Origin: Acidobacteriota bacterium
GTDB taxonomy: Bacteria > Acidobacteriota > Terriglobia > Bryobacterales > UBA6623
DNA: 64,000 nucleotides
Assembly (NCBI GenBank): GCA_016125275.1
Contig: WGMB01000002.1
Coordinates: 86,490 to 150,489 of the forward strand
Direction: 5' to 3'
Both the position numbers and the translations under genes were made by a program. The first letter of the stretch is position 1; each line of letters starts with the position of its first letter. The notes beneath the pieces are model-generated. The model saw only the letters and a list, made by a program, of their open reading frames with translations. It had not been told where the DNA came from and did no database searches. This document shows, in pieces, positions 9,074-17,174 of this stretch.

Positions 9074-9340
9074 ATGGAACTGACGACATTGATCATTGGC
9101 TGGGTGCTGGTCACGACGACGGTCGTGGTGCTGGCCTACATGCGGATGACGATGGGGTTGCACGACATTCTCGCCGTGCGCTTCACGGGCCAAGGCCCCG
9201 CCGTGGACCCGAAGGAATCCCAAAGGACCTCGCGGATGACCAAGATCGACCGCGTGGGCATCCCCTTGACGATCGTTTCGGCCGCCATGGCTCTGGCGAT
9301 CCTGGTCGTCTGGGCGATGCAGCAGGCCGGCCCTGCGTAG
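9074..9340 (+). CDS. Small two-helix membrane protein
   Basis: An 88-aa protein with two predicted membrane helices (about residues 4-25 and 62-82) joined by a charged loop with RFTGQGPAVDPKES. I do not recognise the family. The start at 9074 is supported by a GGAGG Shine-Dalgarno 7 bases upstream; the open frame extends further upstream only through non-coding-looking sequence. It stands alone between a divergent SirB1-like gene and a downstream SRPBCC gene 38 bp away, with which it may form a short operon. Confidence 0.7.
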   Translation: MELTTLIIGWVLVTTTVVVLAYMRMTMGLHDILAVRFTGQGPAVDPKESQRTSRMTKIDRVGIPLTIVSAAMALAILVVWAMQQAGPA

Positions 9341-9378
9341 AGGTCTGTCTAGAGGTGAGTGGGATACCATCGTGAACA

Positions 9379-10077
9379 ATGTCTCGCATGCTCAACGCGG
9401 CGGCCGGAGGGGCTCTGGCCGCCGCCTATATTGGCCTCATTCGCCCTCGCATGTTGCGCTGGGGGGCGAGTCGGAGCGATGTCGAACGCAACTGGCCGGG
9501 GGACGAGTACTGCCGCCACCCGGCGCATCAGGCGACGCGCGCGATTGCGATCGACGCCCCGGCCGCGGCGGTCTGGCCCTGGATCTTGCAGATTGGGCAG
9601 GACCGCGGGGGATTCTATAGCTACTCGGCGCTCGAGAATTTGGTCGGCTGCGACATGCCCGACGTCGACTGGATTGTGCCGGAGTGGCAGCAGCGAGCCG
9701 TCGGCGACATCATCTGGATGGCCCCGCGCGAGCGCTACGCCGGCAAAGCCCGCATGCTGGTGGCATGGCTCGAGCCCGAGCGCGCCATGACGCTGATCAT
9801 GCCCGAGGACGCCGAGGAGGTGGCCACCGGCGGCGAGGCTCGTCACGGCCTCTGGTCGTTCCTGCTCGATCCGATTGACGACCACTCCTGCCGCTTGGTG
9901 ATGCGGTCACGCGCCGGCCGGGAGCCGTTCGGCGGGCCGCTGGGGCAGTGGCTGTTCTTCGAGCCGGCGCACTTCGTGATGGAGCGCGCCATGATGTTCA
10001 AGATCCGCGACTTGGCCGAAGCCCGCTACTCCGCCGGCCTGACTTCTTGGTGGAGCGCGGAGCCGTCCACGCCGTAG
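9379..10077 (+). CDS. SRPBCC-fold protein
   Basis: A 232-aa protein resembling SRPBCC (START/Bet v1-like) ligand-binding proteins. The key region is AIDAPAAAVWPWILQIGQDRGGFYSYSALENLVGCDM (residues about 57-93), typical of the subgroup with a hydrophobic cavity. It has a short hydrophobic N-terminus (AAAGGALAAAYIGLI) that may anchor it to the membrane. The ligand is unknown. Its last 52 bp overlap tail-to-tail with the PhoD-like gene on the other strand. Confidence 0.78.
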   Translation: MSRMLNAAAGGALAAAYIGLIRPRMLRWGASRSDVERNWPGDEYCRHPAHQATRAIAIDAPAAAVWPWILQIGQDRGGFYSYSALENLVGCDMPDVDWIVPEWQQRAVGDIIWMAPRERYAGKARMLVAWLEPERAMTLIMPEDAEEVATGGEARHGLWSFLLDPIDDHSCRLVMRSRAGREPFGGPLGQWLFFEPAHFVMERAMMFKIRDLAEARYSAGLTSWWSAEPSTP

Positions 10078-11492
10078 TGCGTCCAGGTGAGCTGCGGCTT
10101 GCCCTCCACGCGCTCGACGGTCCCGGCCAGAAACCCTCCGATCACGTTCAGATAGGCGTGCTCCTCGGTGCGCTGGTCCTGCGAAAAGCCCCCGGCGTGC
10201 TCATCGCTGGCCGGGCCGGAGGAGTACTCCCGCAAGCCCGTCTCGGCGTCCTGCGAGACGTACTGCCAGTGGCGGTCTCCGCAGGCGACGTAGGCGTTCT
10301 TCAACCCCGCCAGAAAGCTTCGAATCTCGTCGCCTTCGTGCTGAAAACCCTTATTGGCGTGGTTGTCGTTCTTGTTGCCGCGGTCCGGACCGACGATCGG
10401 AGTGGCGCTGATAAGCACCCGGAAGGTGGCGTCGGACTCAGCCATCGACTTCTTTAGCCAAGCCTTCTGCTCCGCTCCCCAAATCGACTTCTCCGGGCCG
10501 TCTTCCATGGTGTTGGGGCTGCGGAAGTCGCGGCCCTCGGGGAACCAGACCTGCAGGTCCTTGCCCCAGCGAATGGTGCGAAACGTCGGCCCTTGAATCC
10601 CGGTCTGTTCCAGGAAGATTTTTTGCCCCTGGGCGAAGGTGAAATCCCCCATGAAGCGGCTTTGCAGGGTCGGCCAGCAGTCGTTCATCCACACATCGTG
10701 GTCGTCCTTGATCATGTAGCAGGCGACCTGGCGGTGGAAGGCCACGTTGGTCGGCAGCGAGTACATCCGCTGCCAGTGCCAGCGCGCCAGCGCCTCGTTC
10801 TTGGCGAGTTGATCGTAGTAGATGATGTCGCCGGTGTGGACGAAGAAGCTGGGGTCGAGCTTCAGCATCTGGGCGTACATCTTGTAGCCGCCGCCGGGCG
10901 CATCCTGGTCCGGGTAGGCCGTCCCGGTGGTCACCGTGAAGACCACCCGCGCCGGGTCGTCGGCCGCCGGGGCGGTCTTGAAGCCGCCGACGATGGTGGA
11001 GGTGGTATCGGCGTCGGGCCCCGGGCGAGCGTCCACCTCCAGCTCATAGCGGCTCCCGGGCCGCAGATCCTCCAGCGGAAAGACCGTCGTGCAGTCTTGG
11101 GCGCAGTCCACCGTCTGCCAGCCCTTGTACGTCCAGTCCGGCTCCCCGGCCAGACGGTAGCGCGCGCGGGTCTGCCCCGGCGCGCCCGGCGCCGCGCCTT
11201 CGAACTTGTCGACCGCAGCCTGGTCGGGGAACGGCCCTAGAGCCTCCGCGCGCCGTCCCTTGGGGCTCGTCGTCGTCTCGCCGGTCTTGTCGTCCCGGTA
11301 CTGGAATACCGGCTCGCCGCCCTCCGGCCCCACCCGATGTTCAGCCGCGGTGATCCGCGTCCAGACCAGCGCCGAGTCCTGGTCGACCTCGGCGATCTTG
11401 ATGCCGGTGGCCTGGAACACCGGCGCGGGAGGCTCGGCGCAACCCGCCAGCCAGAGCAGGAAGAAGCAGGACCATCCCTTGGGGCGGCGCAT
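10026..11492 (-). CDS. PhoD-like alkaline phosphatase/phosphodiesterase lipoprotein
   Basis: A 488-aa exported metallophosphatase of the PhoD family. The N-terminus MRRPKGWSCFFLLWLAGC ends in a lipobox (LAGC, Cys18), so it is probably a lipoprotein. A fibronectin-like N-terminal domain with VWTRITAAE (residues 43-51) precedes the metallophosphatase core, which shows HTGDIIYYDQ, IKDDHDVWMND and CGDRHWQYVS in the expected order. The substrate (phosphodiesters, phospholipid or teichoic-acid-like polymers) cannot be told from sequence. The open frame continues over 900 bp upstream through a different gene's territory; the lipoprotein signal fixes the start at 11492. Confidence 0.9.
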   Translation of the reverse strand: MRRPKGWSCFFLLWLAGCAEPPAPVFQATGIKIAEVDQDSALVWTRITAAEHRVGPEGGEPVFQYRDDKTGETTTSPKGRRAEALGPFPDQAAVDKFEGAAPGAPGQTRARYRLAGEPDWTYKGWQTVDCAQDCTTVFPLEDLRPGSRYELEVDARPGPDADTTSTIVGGFKTAPAADDPARVVFTVTTGTAYPDQDAPGGGYKMYAQMLKLDPSFFVHTGDIIYYDQLAKNEALARWHWQRMYSLPTNVAFHRQVACYMIKDDHDVWMNDCWPTLQSRFMGDFTFAQGQKIFLEQTGIQGPTFRTIRWGKDLQVWFPEGRDFRSPNTMEDGPEKSIWGAEQKAWLKKSMAESDATFRVLISATPIVGPDRGNKNDNHANKGFQHEGDEIRSFLAGLKNAYVACGDRHWQYVSQDAETGLREYSSGPASDEHAGGFSQDQRTEEHAYLNVIGGFLAGTVERVEGKPQLTWTHYGVDGSALHQEVRPAE

Positions 11493-11536
11493 GGCGCTGA
11501 GAGAGTAGCACGGTCCGCCGCGGCGCGCCGACGGAT

Positions 11537-12166
11537 TCAGCGCGAATGCCCCGGCCGCCGCCGCAGCCAAGCCGTCGCGGCCAAACCCGCCGCCAGCAAC
11601 GGCAGCGCGCCGGGCTCCGGAATGGCCGTCATCGCCTCCGGCAGCGTCAGGTCCACCGCCCACTCTCGCGACCGGTCGTTGCCGTCGAAATCGCAAAACT
11701 CGCCCGCCGGACACCCGGAGAACGCCGTGAAATTCGAGTCGAAGTCGTACAGGAACCCGCTGATCAGGTCGCCCACCGGGTAGTTGTCGTACTGCGTCAC
11801 GGCGAACTGGTAGTCCCCGGCGACCAGGAACAGCTCGAGCTCGGCGTCCACGGGCAGGCCGGTCAACGGGTCGAGCGCCACCGTCGCGCCGTCGTCGTTG
11901 AAGTCGATGAAGTCGCCGGCGGCGCTGTACAGCGTCAGTACGGTGTCGAACCCGCCCGACGGAATCGTCGCCGCGTCGGCGTTCACGCCGCCCGAGCCCC
12001 CCAGGCTGATCAGGTGCACGACGCCGTCGACCGGAACGGTGAAGCTCTGCAGCGCCACGTCGTTGTCGAAGTCGAAAGCGCCAGTGAAGGAAATCGTCGC
12101 CGCCGGAGCCCCCGCGGCAAGCAGCGCCGTCGCCACGACGGCTCGCAATGTGAGAAAGCGTGTCAT
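11537..12166 (-). CDS. PEP-CTERM sorted secreted protein
   Basis: A 209-aa secreted protein with an N-terminal signal peptide and a C-terminal PEP-CTERM tail: IPEPGALPLLAAGLAATAWL (about residues 181-200) followed by a basic RRRPG end. The middle is a beta-rich domain with repeated Asp/Gly segments (FDFDNDVAL, DFIDFNDDG, YDFDSNF) similar to the DVUA0089-type PEP-CTERM family. Such proteins are processed by an exosortase, which is not in this window, and are often linked to exopolysaccharide. The start has a good GGGGAG Shine-Dalgarno. It lies 18 bp downstream of the 875-aa secreted protein and is probably co-transcribed with it. Confidence 0.87.
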   Translation of the reverse strand: MTRFLTLRAVVATALLAAGAPAATISFTGAFDFDNDVALQSFTVPVDGVVHLISLGGSGGVNADAATIPSGGFDTVLTLYSAAGDFIDFNDDGATVALDPLTGLPVDAELELFLVAGDYQFAVTQYDNYPVGDLISGFLYDFDSNFTAFSGCPAGEFCDFDGNDRSREWAVDLTLPEAMTAIPEPGALPLLAAGLAATAWLRRRPGHSR

Positions 12167-12184
12167 AAGTCGATCTCCCCGTGG

Positions 12185-14812
12185 TTATTCCTGGGTGACG
12201 CCGAAGCGGCCGAACATCGTGTAGCGCGAGCCGCCCCAGGCCAGATTCGACAGATGCTCCACCTGGACATAGACTGTCGCCTTGCCGTCGGCGTCCCACA
12301 ACTGCGGGCCCGGGATGTCTTCGAGCAGGCTGTAAAAGCGATCCAGCAGTTGCGGCGTCAGCAGCGAGGCCACGCGCGAGTTCAGGTCGCTCATGCAGTC
12401 GCCGGCGGGCGCCTCGTGGCCCACCGGAACGCGGATCGGGCACCCGGGGATCTTCGAGAACAACGGCAGGAAGCGGACCGACGGCGCGACGTTACGAATC
12501 ACTTCGAGCGTCTTGGAACGCGGCTCGCTGTTGAACCGCAACTGCACGCCGGGGTCGTAGATGTCGACCGCATAGCGCGCCGCTTCCACCCAAGGCTTGC
12601 CGGGCGCAGAGCGCACCGCCACCGTCACCTGCAGGTCGCCGACGCTGTAGGTCATCGGCAGCTCGCCCTCGCGCGGGGGGTGCTGCTGGCCGAGCAACGG
12701 CACGGGATCCGGGTGGATGAACAGGAACGGCGCCAAGTTCGGCTCCACGCGGAACGCGATCTCAGCGTTCTGGAAGGTCATCAGTTGCGGCAGGAACTGG
12801 CCCCAGGCCGTGCCCGTCGTCGGCGTTCCGGCCGGCGGGGGCCCGCCCGGCGCCACCAGCCGCAACAAGTCGATCTCGCCCGCGATGAAGTCGAAGCGCA
12901 GCCGGTCCGTGCTCATCTGCGCCCCAAGGATCTGGTTGAGCGCGTTCACGCTGAAGGTGTAAGCCACGTCGTAGGCGTCGCCTTGGTAGTCGAAGCGGCT
13001 GTCCCACAGCGCCGTGGAGGGCCGGTCGGCCTGCGCGAAGCCGTGGTGCTGGTGGAAGAAGGTCTGCGTCGGCGGCACGACCAGCGCCTGCCGGCGCGGA
13101 CGAGCCTCGGCGTTCATCAACCCGAAGATGCCGTAGACGTCCGGCACGCCGTTCGGAGGGCCGCTGTAGGGAAGGTCGTCGTCCGTGCCGGTGTCCAGAA
13201 AGGGCCACCGCGTCTCGTACTTCGCCGGCTCCTGCGTCCCCACCTCGAAGGGCTGGAAGAGCAGGTCCATCGCCTGCGCGTGCCGGCTCGGGGAGCCTTC
13301 GTCCCAGGTCGAGCCCAGCGCGGCCTCGATCACGGGGTAGAACTGGGCCAGCAGATCCTCGGCGGCGTCCTGCAGCGGATCGCTCAGCGCGCAAGCGCCG
13401 GTGTTCGCCGTCATGTCGCCTTCGTCGGTGAGGTCGAAGTAGGTCTGCGGGTCGAGCTGGCTGAAGGTCACCTTTTCCGGGTTGGTCCCGTCGATCTCCA
13501 GCAGCAGCTCCACCGGCGTCTGCTCGAACTGGTTGATCCCCACCGGCCGCCGGTTGACGGCGCCCTCGGCGCGGAACGTGACGTTGGGGCAGCGCGCGAA
13601 GTTGTAGCGCGTCGCGTCAGTGAACGTCTGCTGGTTGTCGAGCTCGGCTTCCGGACGATGGAAGATCCCGGGGAAGCCGCAGCCTTGACGCCCGGACTTG
13701 TAGCGCAACACCGCGTCGCGCAACAGCAGGTTCGCCGAGCCCTCCACCACGCCGAGCTCGATCGGGTCGGCGTCCACCTGCCCGGACTGCGCGCCCAGTT
13801 GCAGATCCACCGAATTGACCCAGTACAGATTGGCGTCCACGATGTCCGCCTCGAGCTTCGCGAAGCAGAGCTCGAAGTCGCCGGGCACGGGAACCTGCTT
13901 GACGCAGGCGTTGTCGACCGCCTGCTGTGCGCCGAGGGCGGCCAAGGCGTTCAGCGGCGGCGGCAGCGCCGCGAGGGCGCCGGCCACGGCCAGCACTCCT
14001 CCCGGCGTACCGAGCGCATCGTCGAGCGACTCGTAGGCGAGATACTGCGCCGTGGCGTCGGCGAACAGAGACGTCACCGGCCCGTAGGTCGCCGGGAACG
14101 CCGCGGCCACGTCGGAGTAGGCGAAGCAGATGCGGTCGTCGTTCACCTGCTGCCCGTTGAAGAGGCGTATGTCGAGGTCGTCCTCGAGGCCGCTCGCGCT
14201 CAGCTCCGCGCGGAAGGAGTCGTTGAACTCCTCGAGGTTGCGGCGCGGCAGCGTGGTCAGGTGCAGTTCCTCGAGCTTCTCCAGTCCCTCCGGCGTCAAC
14301 TGCACGCCCACGCCGTGCGGAATCGCCAGCGTCGAGGCGGGAATGATGTTCTCGTCCGGCCGTACGTCATACAGCAGCGTCCGGTTGCGCTGGATGACGT
14401 AACCGCGCGCGGTGTCCACCGTGTCGGCCACCACCGGCGACATCAAGTTGTAGCGGTCCAAGAAGTAATCCCGGAACGGGTACTGATAGCCGGCCCCCTG
14501 AGGCCACCCCCCGGGAGGCGCCAACGGCCCCACCGGAACCAGCGGCAGCGCCCCGCCCGCGCTCAGGTCGATGCCGTTGAGGTACGCCTTGTAGCGGCCG
14601 GGCTGCTTCTGAGCCCCGGGGATGACGGGCGCCGCGAACTGAATCGACAAGGCCGGGTCAGAGTAGAACGGCGAATCCGTCTTGAAGGTCGACCCCGGCG
14701 CCTTGGGCGCGAAGCCCTGTTGCGCCCACAGCGGATCGGCCGCAGCCCACGCCGCCCCAAGGGTCAGCAGGGCCAGAACCATCGAAGTAGAAGAGGAAGA
14801 ATGCGGTCTCAT
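12185..14812 (-). CDS. Large secreted protein of unknown family
   Basis: An 875-aa protein with a signal peptide (about residues 1-31, ending AAADPLWAQ) and no domain I can name. It is Asp/Pro-rich and has few cysteines, at dispersed positions. It contains an amphipathic segment with SVNALNQILGAQMS (about residue 620) and strand-like repeats; this vaguely recalls the NQLLW-type segments of TULIP/BPI-like lipid-binding proteins, but this is only a weak impression. The ATG at 14812 starts the signal peptide; the frame extends 60 codons further into non-coding sequence. It is upstream of the PEP-CTERM gene and divergent from a membrane-anchored regulator, so the three may form one module. Confidence 0.75.
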   Translation of the reverse strand: MRPHSSSSTSMVLALLTLGAAWAAADPLWAQQGFAPKAPGSTFKTDSPFYSDPALSIQFAAPVIPGAQKQPGRYKAYLNGIDLSAGGALPLVPVGPLAPPGGWPQGAGYQYPFRDYFLDRYNLMSPVVADTVDTARGYVIQRNRTLLYDVRPDENIIPASTLAIPHGVGVQLTPEGLEKLEELHLTTLPRRNLEEFNDSFRAELSASGLEDDLDIRLFNGQQVNDDRICFAYSDVAAAFPATYGPVTSLFADATAQYLAYESLDDALGTPGGVLAVAGALAALPPPLNALAALGAQQAVDNACVKQVPVPGDFELCFAKLEADIVDANLYWVNSVDLQLGAQSGQVDADPIELGVVEGSANLLLRDAVLRYKSGRQGCGFPGIFHRPEAELDNQQTFTDATRYNFARCPNVTFRAEGAVNRRPVGINQFEQTPVELLLEIDGTNPEKVTFSQLDPQTYFDLTDEGDMTANTGACALSDPLQDAAEDLLAQFYPVIEAALGSTWDEGSPSRHAQAMDLLFQPFEVGTQEPAKYETRWPFLDTGTDDDLPYSGPPNGVPDVYGIFGLMNAEARPRRQALVVPPTQTFFHQHHGFAQADRPSTALWDSRFDYQGDAYDVAYTFSVNALNQILGAQMSTDRLRFDFIAGEIDLLRLVAPGGPPPAGTPTTGTAWGQFLPQLMTFQNAEIAFRVEPNLAPFLFIHPDPVPLLGQQHPPREGELPMTYSVGDLQVTVAVRSAPGKPWVEAARYAVDIYDPGVQLRFNSEPRSKTLEVIRNVAPSVRFLPLFSKIPGCPIRVPVGHEAPAGDCMSDLNSRVASLLTPQLLDRFYSLLEDIPGPQLWDADGKATVYVQVEHLSNLAWGGSRYTMFGRFGVTQE

Positions 14813-15036
14813 GAGGCTCCTCGCCCCACCACTGTCGAAACCCCTCCCGAGGCCCGGCAACCGACAAGTGACGACACGCGGCCGAAAACCGCTGAAAACG
14901 CTCGATGTCGTCCGATGTCGCCTCTTTTCGTCCTCCCTGCCGGGGCTGCGTCCGCCGCCGGGGGGCCTGATACGATACGTGGGACAGGCCACACCGGCCG
15001 GGCAGGCCCCAGGGCCCCTCGACGGGTGGGACTCCC
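14813..15036. promoter_or_regulatory. Divergent promoter region
   Basis: This 224-bp region lies between the starts of the 875-aa secreted protein (minus strand) and the HTH/TolB regulator (plus strand), so it must carry promoters for both. I see no strong -35/-10 pair. It contains a tandem imperfect repeat of CGATGTCG (around 14903 and 14913) and the phrase CCGCTGAAAACG. A GGGTGGG purine run at 15024-15030 is the likely ribosome-binding site for the TTG start at 15037. Confidence 0.35.
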
Positions 15037-17073
15037 TTGCCCGACCAAGAAGCCGACGATAGCCTGCCGTCTCCGCCGCACGACATCCTGCAGTCGTGGA
15101 AGGAGATCGCGGCCTACCTCAACGCCACCGAACGTTCGGCGCAGCGCTGGGAACAGCTCGAAGGTCTGCCCGTCCACCGCCAAGCCCGCAGCCGCCGGGC
15201 CGCCGTCTACGCCTATAAGTCGGAGATCGAGGCTTGGCGACGCCGTCGCTCGGAGCCCCCCGCCGCGTTCCAGCCGGCGCCGGACGAACCTGAGGACCTG
15301 CCGCCGCCGCCCGCTCGCCCTTCCGGGCGCCGCCTCGCGTGGTGGGCCGCCGGAGCCGCCGCCGCACTATTGGCCGGGGGGTGGATGTGGCTGGGCTGGG
15401 GCCGCAGCGCCGAACCTCCCGCGCTGGTCTCGGCCAAGCCCCTCCCGGATTGGCCCGGTTTGGCGGTCTCCCCCGCCCTCTCGCCCGACGGCTCCAAGAT
15501 CGCCTTCGGCTGGAGGACCGCAACGTCCGCGGGATTCGCCTTGGCCGTCGCCGACGTCGCCGGCGGCGAGCCGCGGGTGCTCACCGACAGTGCGGGCAAC
15601 GAGACGTCCCCGGCCTGGTCTCCCAACGGAAGCCGGCTCGCCTATTGCCGCACCGCCGCCGAAGAGGGCTCGCGCGTCGCCGAGGTCGTCATCCTCCCCG
15701 CAGAGGGAGGCCCGGAGAAAGTGCTGGCGCGGGTCGGCATCCCCACGCGCTTCACGCCCTGGAGCTTCGGCTCCTACTTGGCTTGGACCGCCGACGGCTC
15801 CGCACTGATCACGCCGCCGCCGGAGAGGGGCAAGGGCAACGGCCTGTTCCGCATCGACGTCGAGACCGGCCAGGCGCAACCGCTCACCGAGCCGGGCCCC
15901 GGCCTGCGGGACGGCGCTCCTTCGGTCTCGCCCGACGGCCGCCACCTGGCCTTTCTGCGGAACCTCACGCCGATCCAGACGGATCTCTACGCCCTCGATC
16001 TCCAGACCGAAGGCGCCGCGCCGGTGCGCCTGACGCGCGAGGGCGCCTGGGCCGGCCCGCCGACCTTCACGCCCGATTCCGCCTTCGTGCTGGCGACGAC
16101 GGGTAAGTTCAGCGGCGCCCGGCGGGCGCTCGCGCTCGAGCCTTCAGGCCGCCGTCCGCCGGTCGAGCTGGCCGGCGCCCCGGAGAATCTCTACGCCCTC
16201 AGCGCGTCCCGGGATCTCTCGGCTCCCCGCCTGGTGGGCTTCCAGGGCCGTCTCGACGTGGACCTCTACCGGGCCGTCCTGGAGGGAACCGACGCACACA
16301 TCGAGAAACTGCTGACCATGCCGGGCGTGCAGGGCATGCCTGCGATCTCACCCGACGGGTCCCGCATCGCCTTCGAGTCCACCGGCGGCGGCCAGCCCGA
16401 AGGCCTCTGGGTCGCCAACCGCGACGGCGAGGACGCGCGCCCGCTCGTCACCGCCATCGGCATGCTCGGCGGCCCGGCCGCTTGGTCGCCCGACGGCCGA
16501 ACCCTGGCCGCGTCGGCCACCGACGCCGAGGGCCAGCACGTCTACGCCGTCAACGCCAACGACGGGGCGATTCGCGCGCTGACCGCCGGCCCGGAGCGGA
16601 CCTTTCCGCCACGCTGGCGGGCCGACGGCGCGGCCCTGCTGTTCTCCACCGCGGACGCCTCGTTGCTGCCCCAACCGCTGTCGTTGGCGTATCCCGAAGG
16701 CCCCAGCGAAAGCGTCTCCCGCGAGGAGGCCGTCATGCTGGAGCCGGTGGGCGCCACGGGCGCCTACGCCATGGTCAGCAACTCGCGCGATCTCACCCTC
16801 CATCGCGACGGGGTCTCCGAACCCTTGGCGAGGCTCTACTGGCGCCACAGCTTCCAGGCCGCCGGCGAGGCAGTCTATTTCCTGCGGCACAACGGGCGCA
16901 GGCGTCCGCCCACCGCCGAGGTCCACGACGTCCGCACCGGGCGCTCGCGCGTGCTCGCCCAACTGCCTTGGGTCTGGCGCGGCTTCGCCGTCTCGCCCGA
17001 TGGCTCCGCGATCTACTTCGATCGCTTGGAGGCCGAATCCGCCGGCCTAACCCTGCTCGAGCTCGGCCGTTGA
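15037..17073 (+). CDS. Membrane-anchored HTH one-component regulator with TolB-like propeller
   Basis: A 678-aa protein with three parts. Residues 17-70 form a MerR/excisionase-like helix-turn-helix (SWKEIAAYLNATERSAQRWE). Residues about 100-120 form a single membrane helix. From about 140 to the end there is a beta-propeller built of TolB/WD40-like repeats (SPDGSKIAF, SPNGSRLAY, SPDGRHLAF, SPDGSRIAF, SPDGRTLAA, SPDGSAIYF). The topology resembles ToxR/CadC: a cytoplasmic DNA-binding head and an extracytoplasmic sensor. This architecture is common in Acidobacteriota. The start is TTG; the first in-frame ATG lies inside the membrane helix. It is divergent from the secreted-protein genes, its likely targets. 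Confidence 0.85.
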   Translation: MPDQEADDSLPSPPHDILQSWKEIAAYLNATERSAQRWEQLEGLPVHRQARSRRAAVYAYKSEIEAWRRRRSEPPAAFQPAPDEPEDLPPPPARPSGRRLAWWAAGAAAALLAGGWMWLGWGRSAEPPALVSAKPLPDWPGLAVSPALSPDGSKIAFGWRTATSAGFALAVADVAGGEPRVLTDSAGNETSPAWSPNGSRLAYCRTAAEEGSRVAEVVILPAEGGPEKVLARVGIPTRFTPWSFGSYLAWTADGSALITPPPERGKGNGLFRIDVETGQAQPLTEPGPGLRDGAPSVSPDGRHLAFLRNLTPIQTDLYALDLQTEGAAPVRLTREGAWAGPPTFTPDSAFVLATTGKFSGARRALALEPSGRRPPVELAGAPENLYALSASRDLSAPRLVGFQGRLDVDLYRAVLEGTDAHIEKLLTMPGVQGMPAISPDGSRIAFESTGGGQPEGLWVANRDGEDARPLVTAIGMLGGPAAWSPDGRTLAASATDAEGQHVYAVNANDGAIRALTAGPERTFPPRWRADGAALLFSTADASLLPQPLSLAYPEGPSESVSREEAVMLEPVGATGAYAMVSNSRDLTLHRDGVSEPLARLYWRHSFQAAGEAVYFLRHNGRRRPPTAEVHDVRTGRSRVLAQLPWVWRGFAVSPDGSAIYFDRLEAESAGLTLLELGR

Positions 17074-17174
17074 CCAATCCCGCCCGCGCCCATGCCCGGC
17101 GTGAGCGGGGACCCTCCCGAGACCCTTGCCGCCTTGACTCCGCGCGCCGCCGCGTAGAAGACTAACCCTTCGCC

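Noticed and set aside
11493..12443. N-terminal extension of the PhoD-like gene frame to 12443
   Set aside because: The extra 317 codons cross the PEP-CTERM gene in another frame and precede an excellent lipoprotein signal at the chosen start.
11546..15808. A 1420-codon open frame on the plus strand
   Set aside because: It runs antisense through the PhoD-upstream, PEP-CTERM and 875-aa genes and out of frame into the regulator gene. Its translation is low-complexity Arg/Gln/Val-rich, typical of GC-rich shadow frames, while the opposite strand has signal peptides and sorting motifs.
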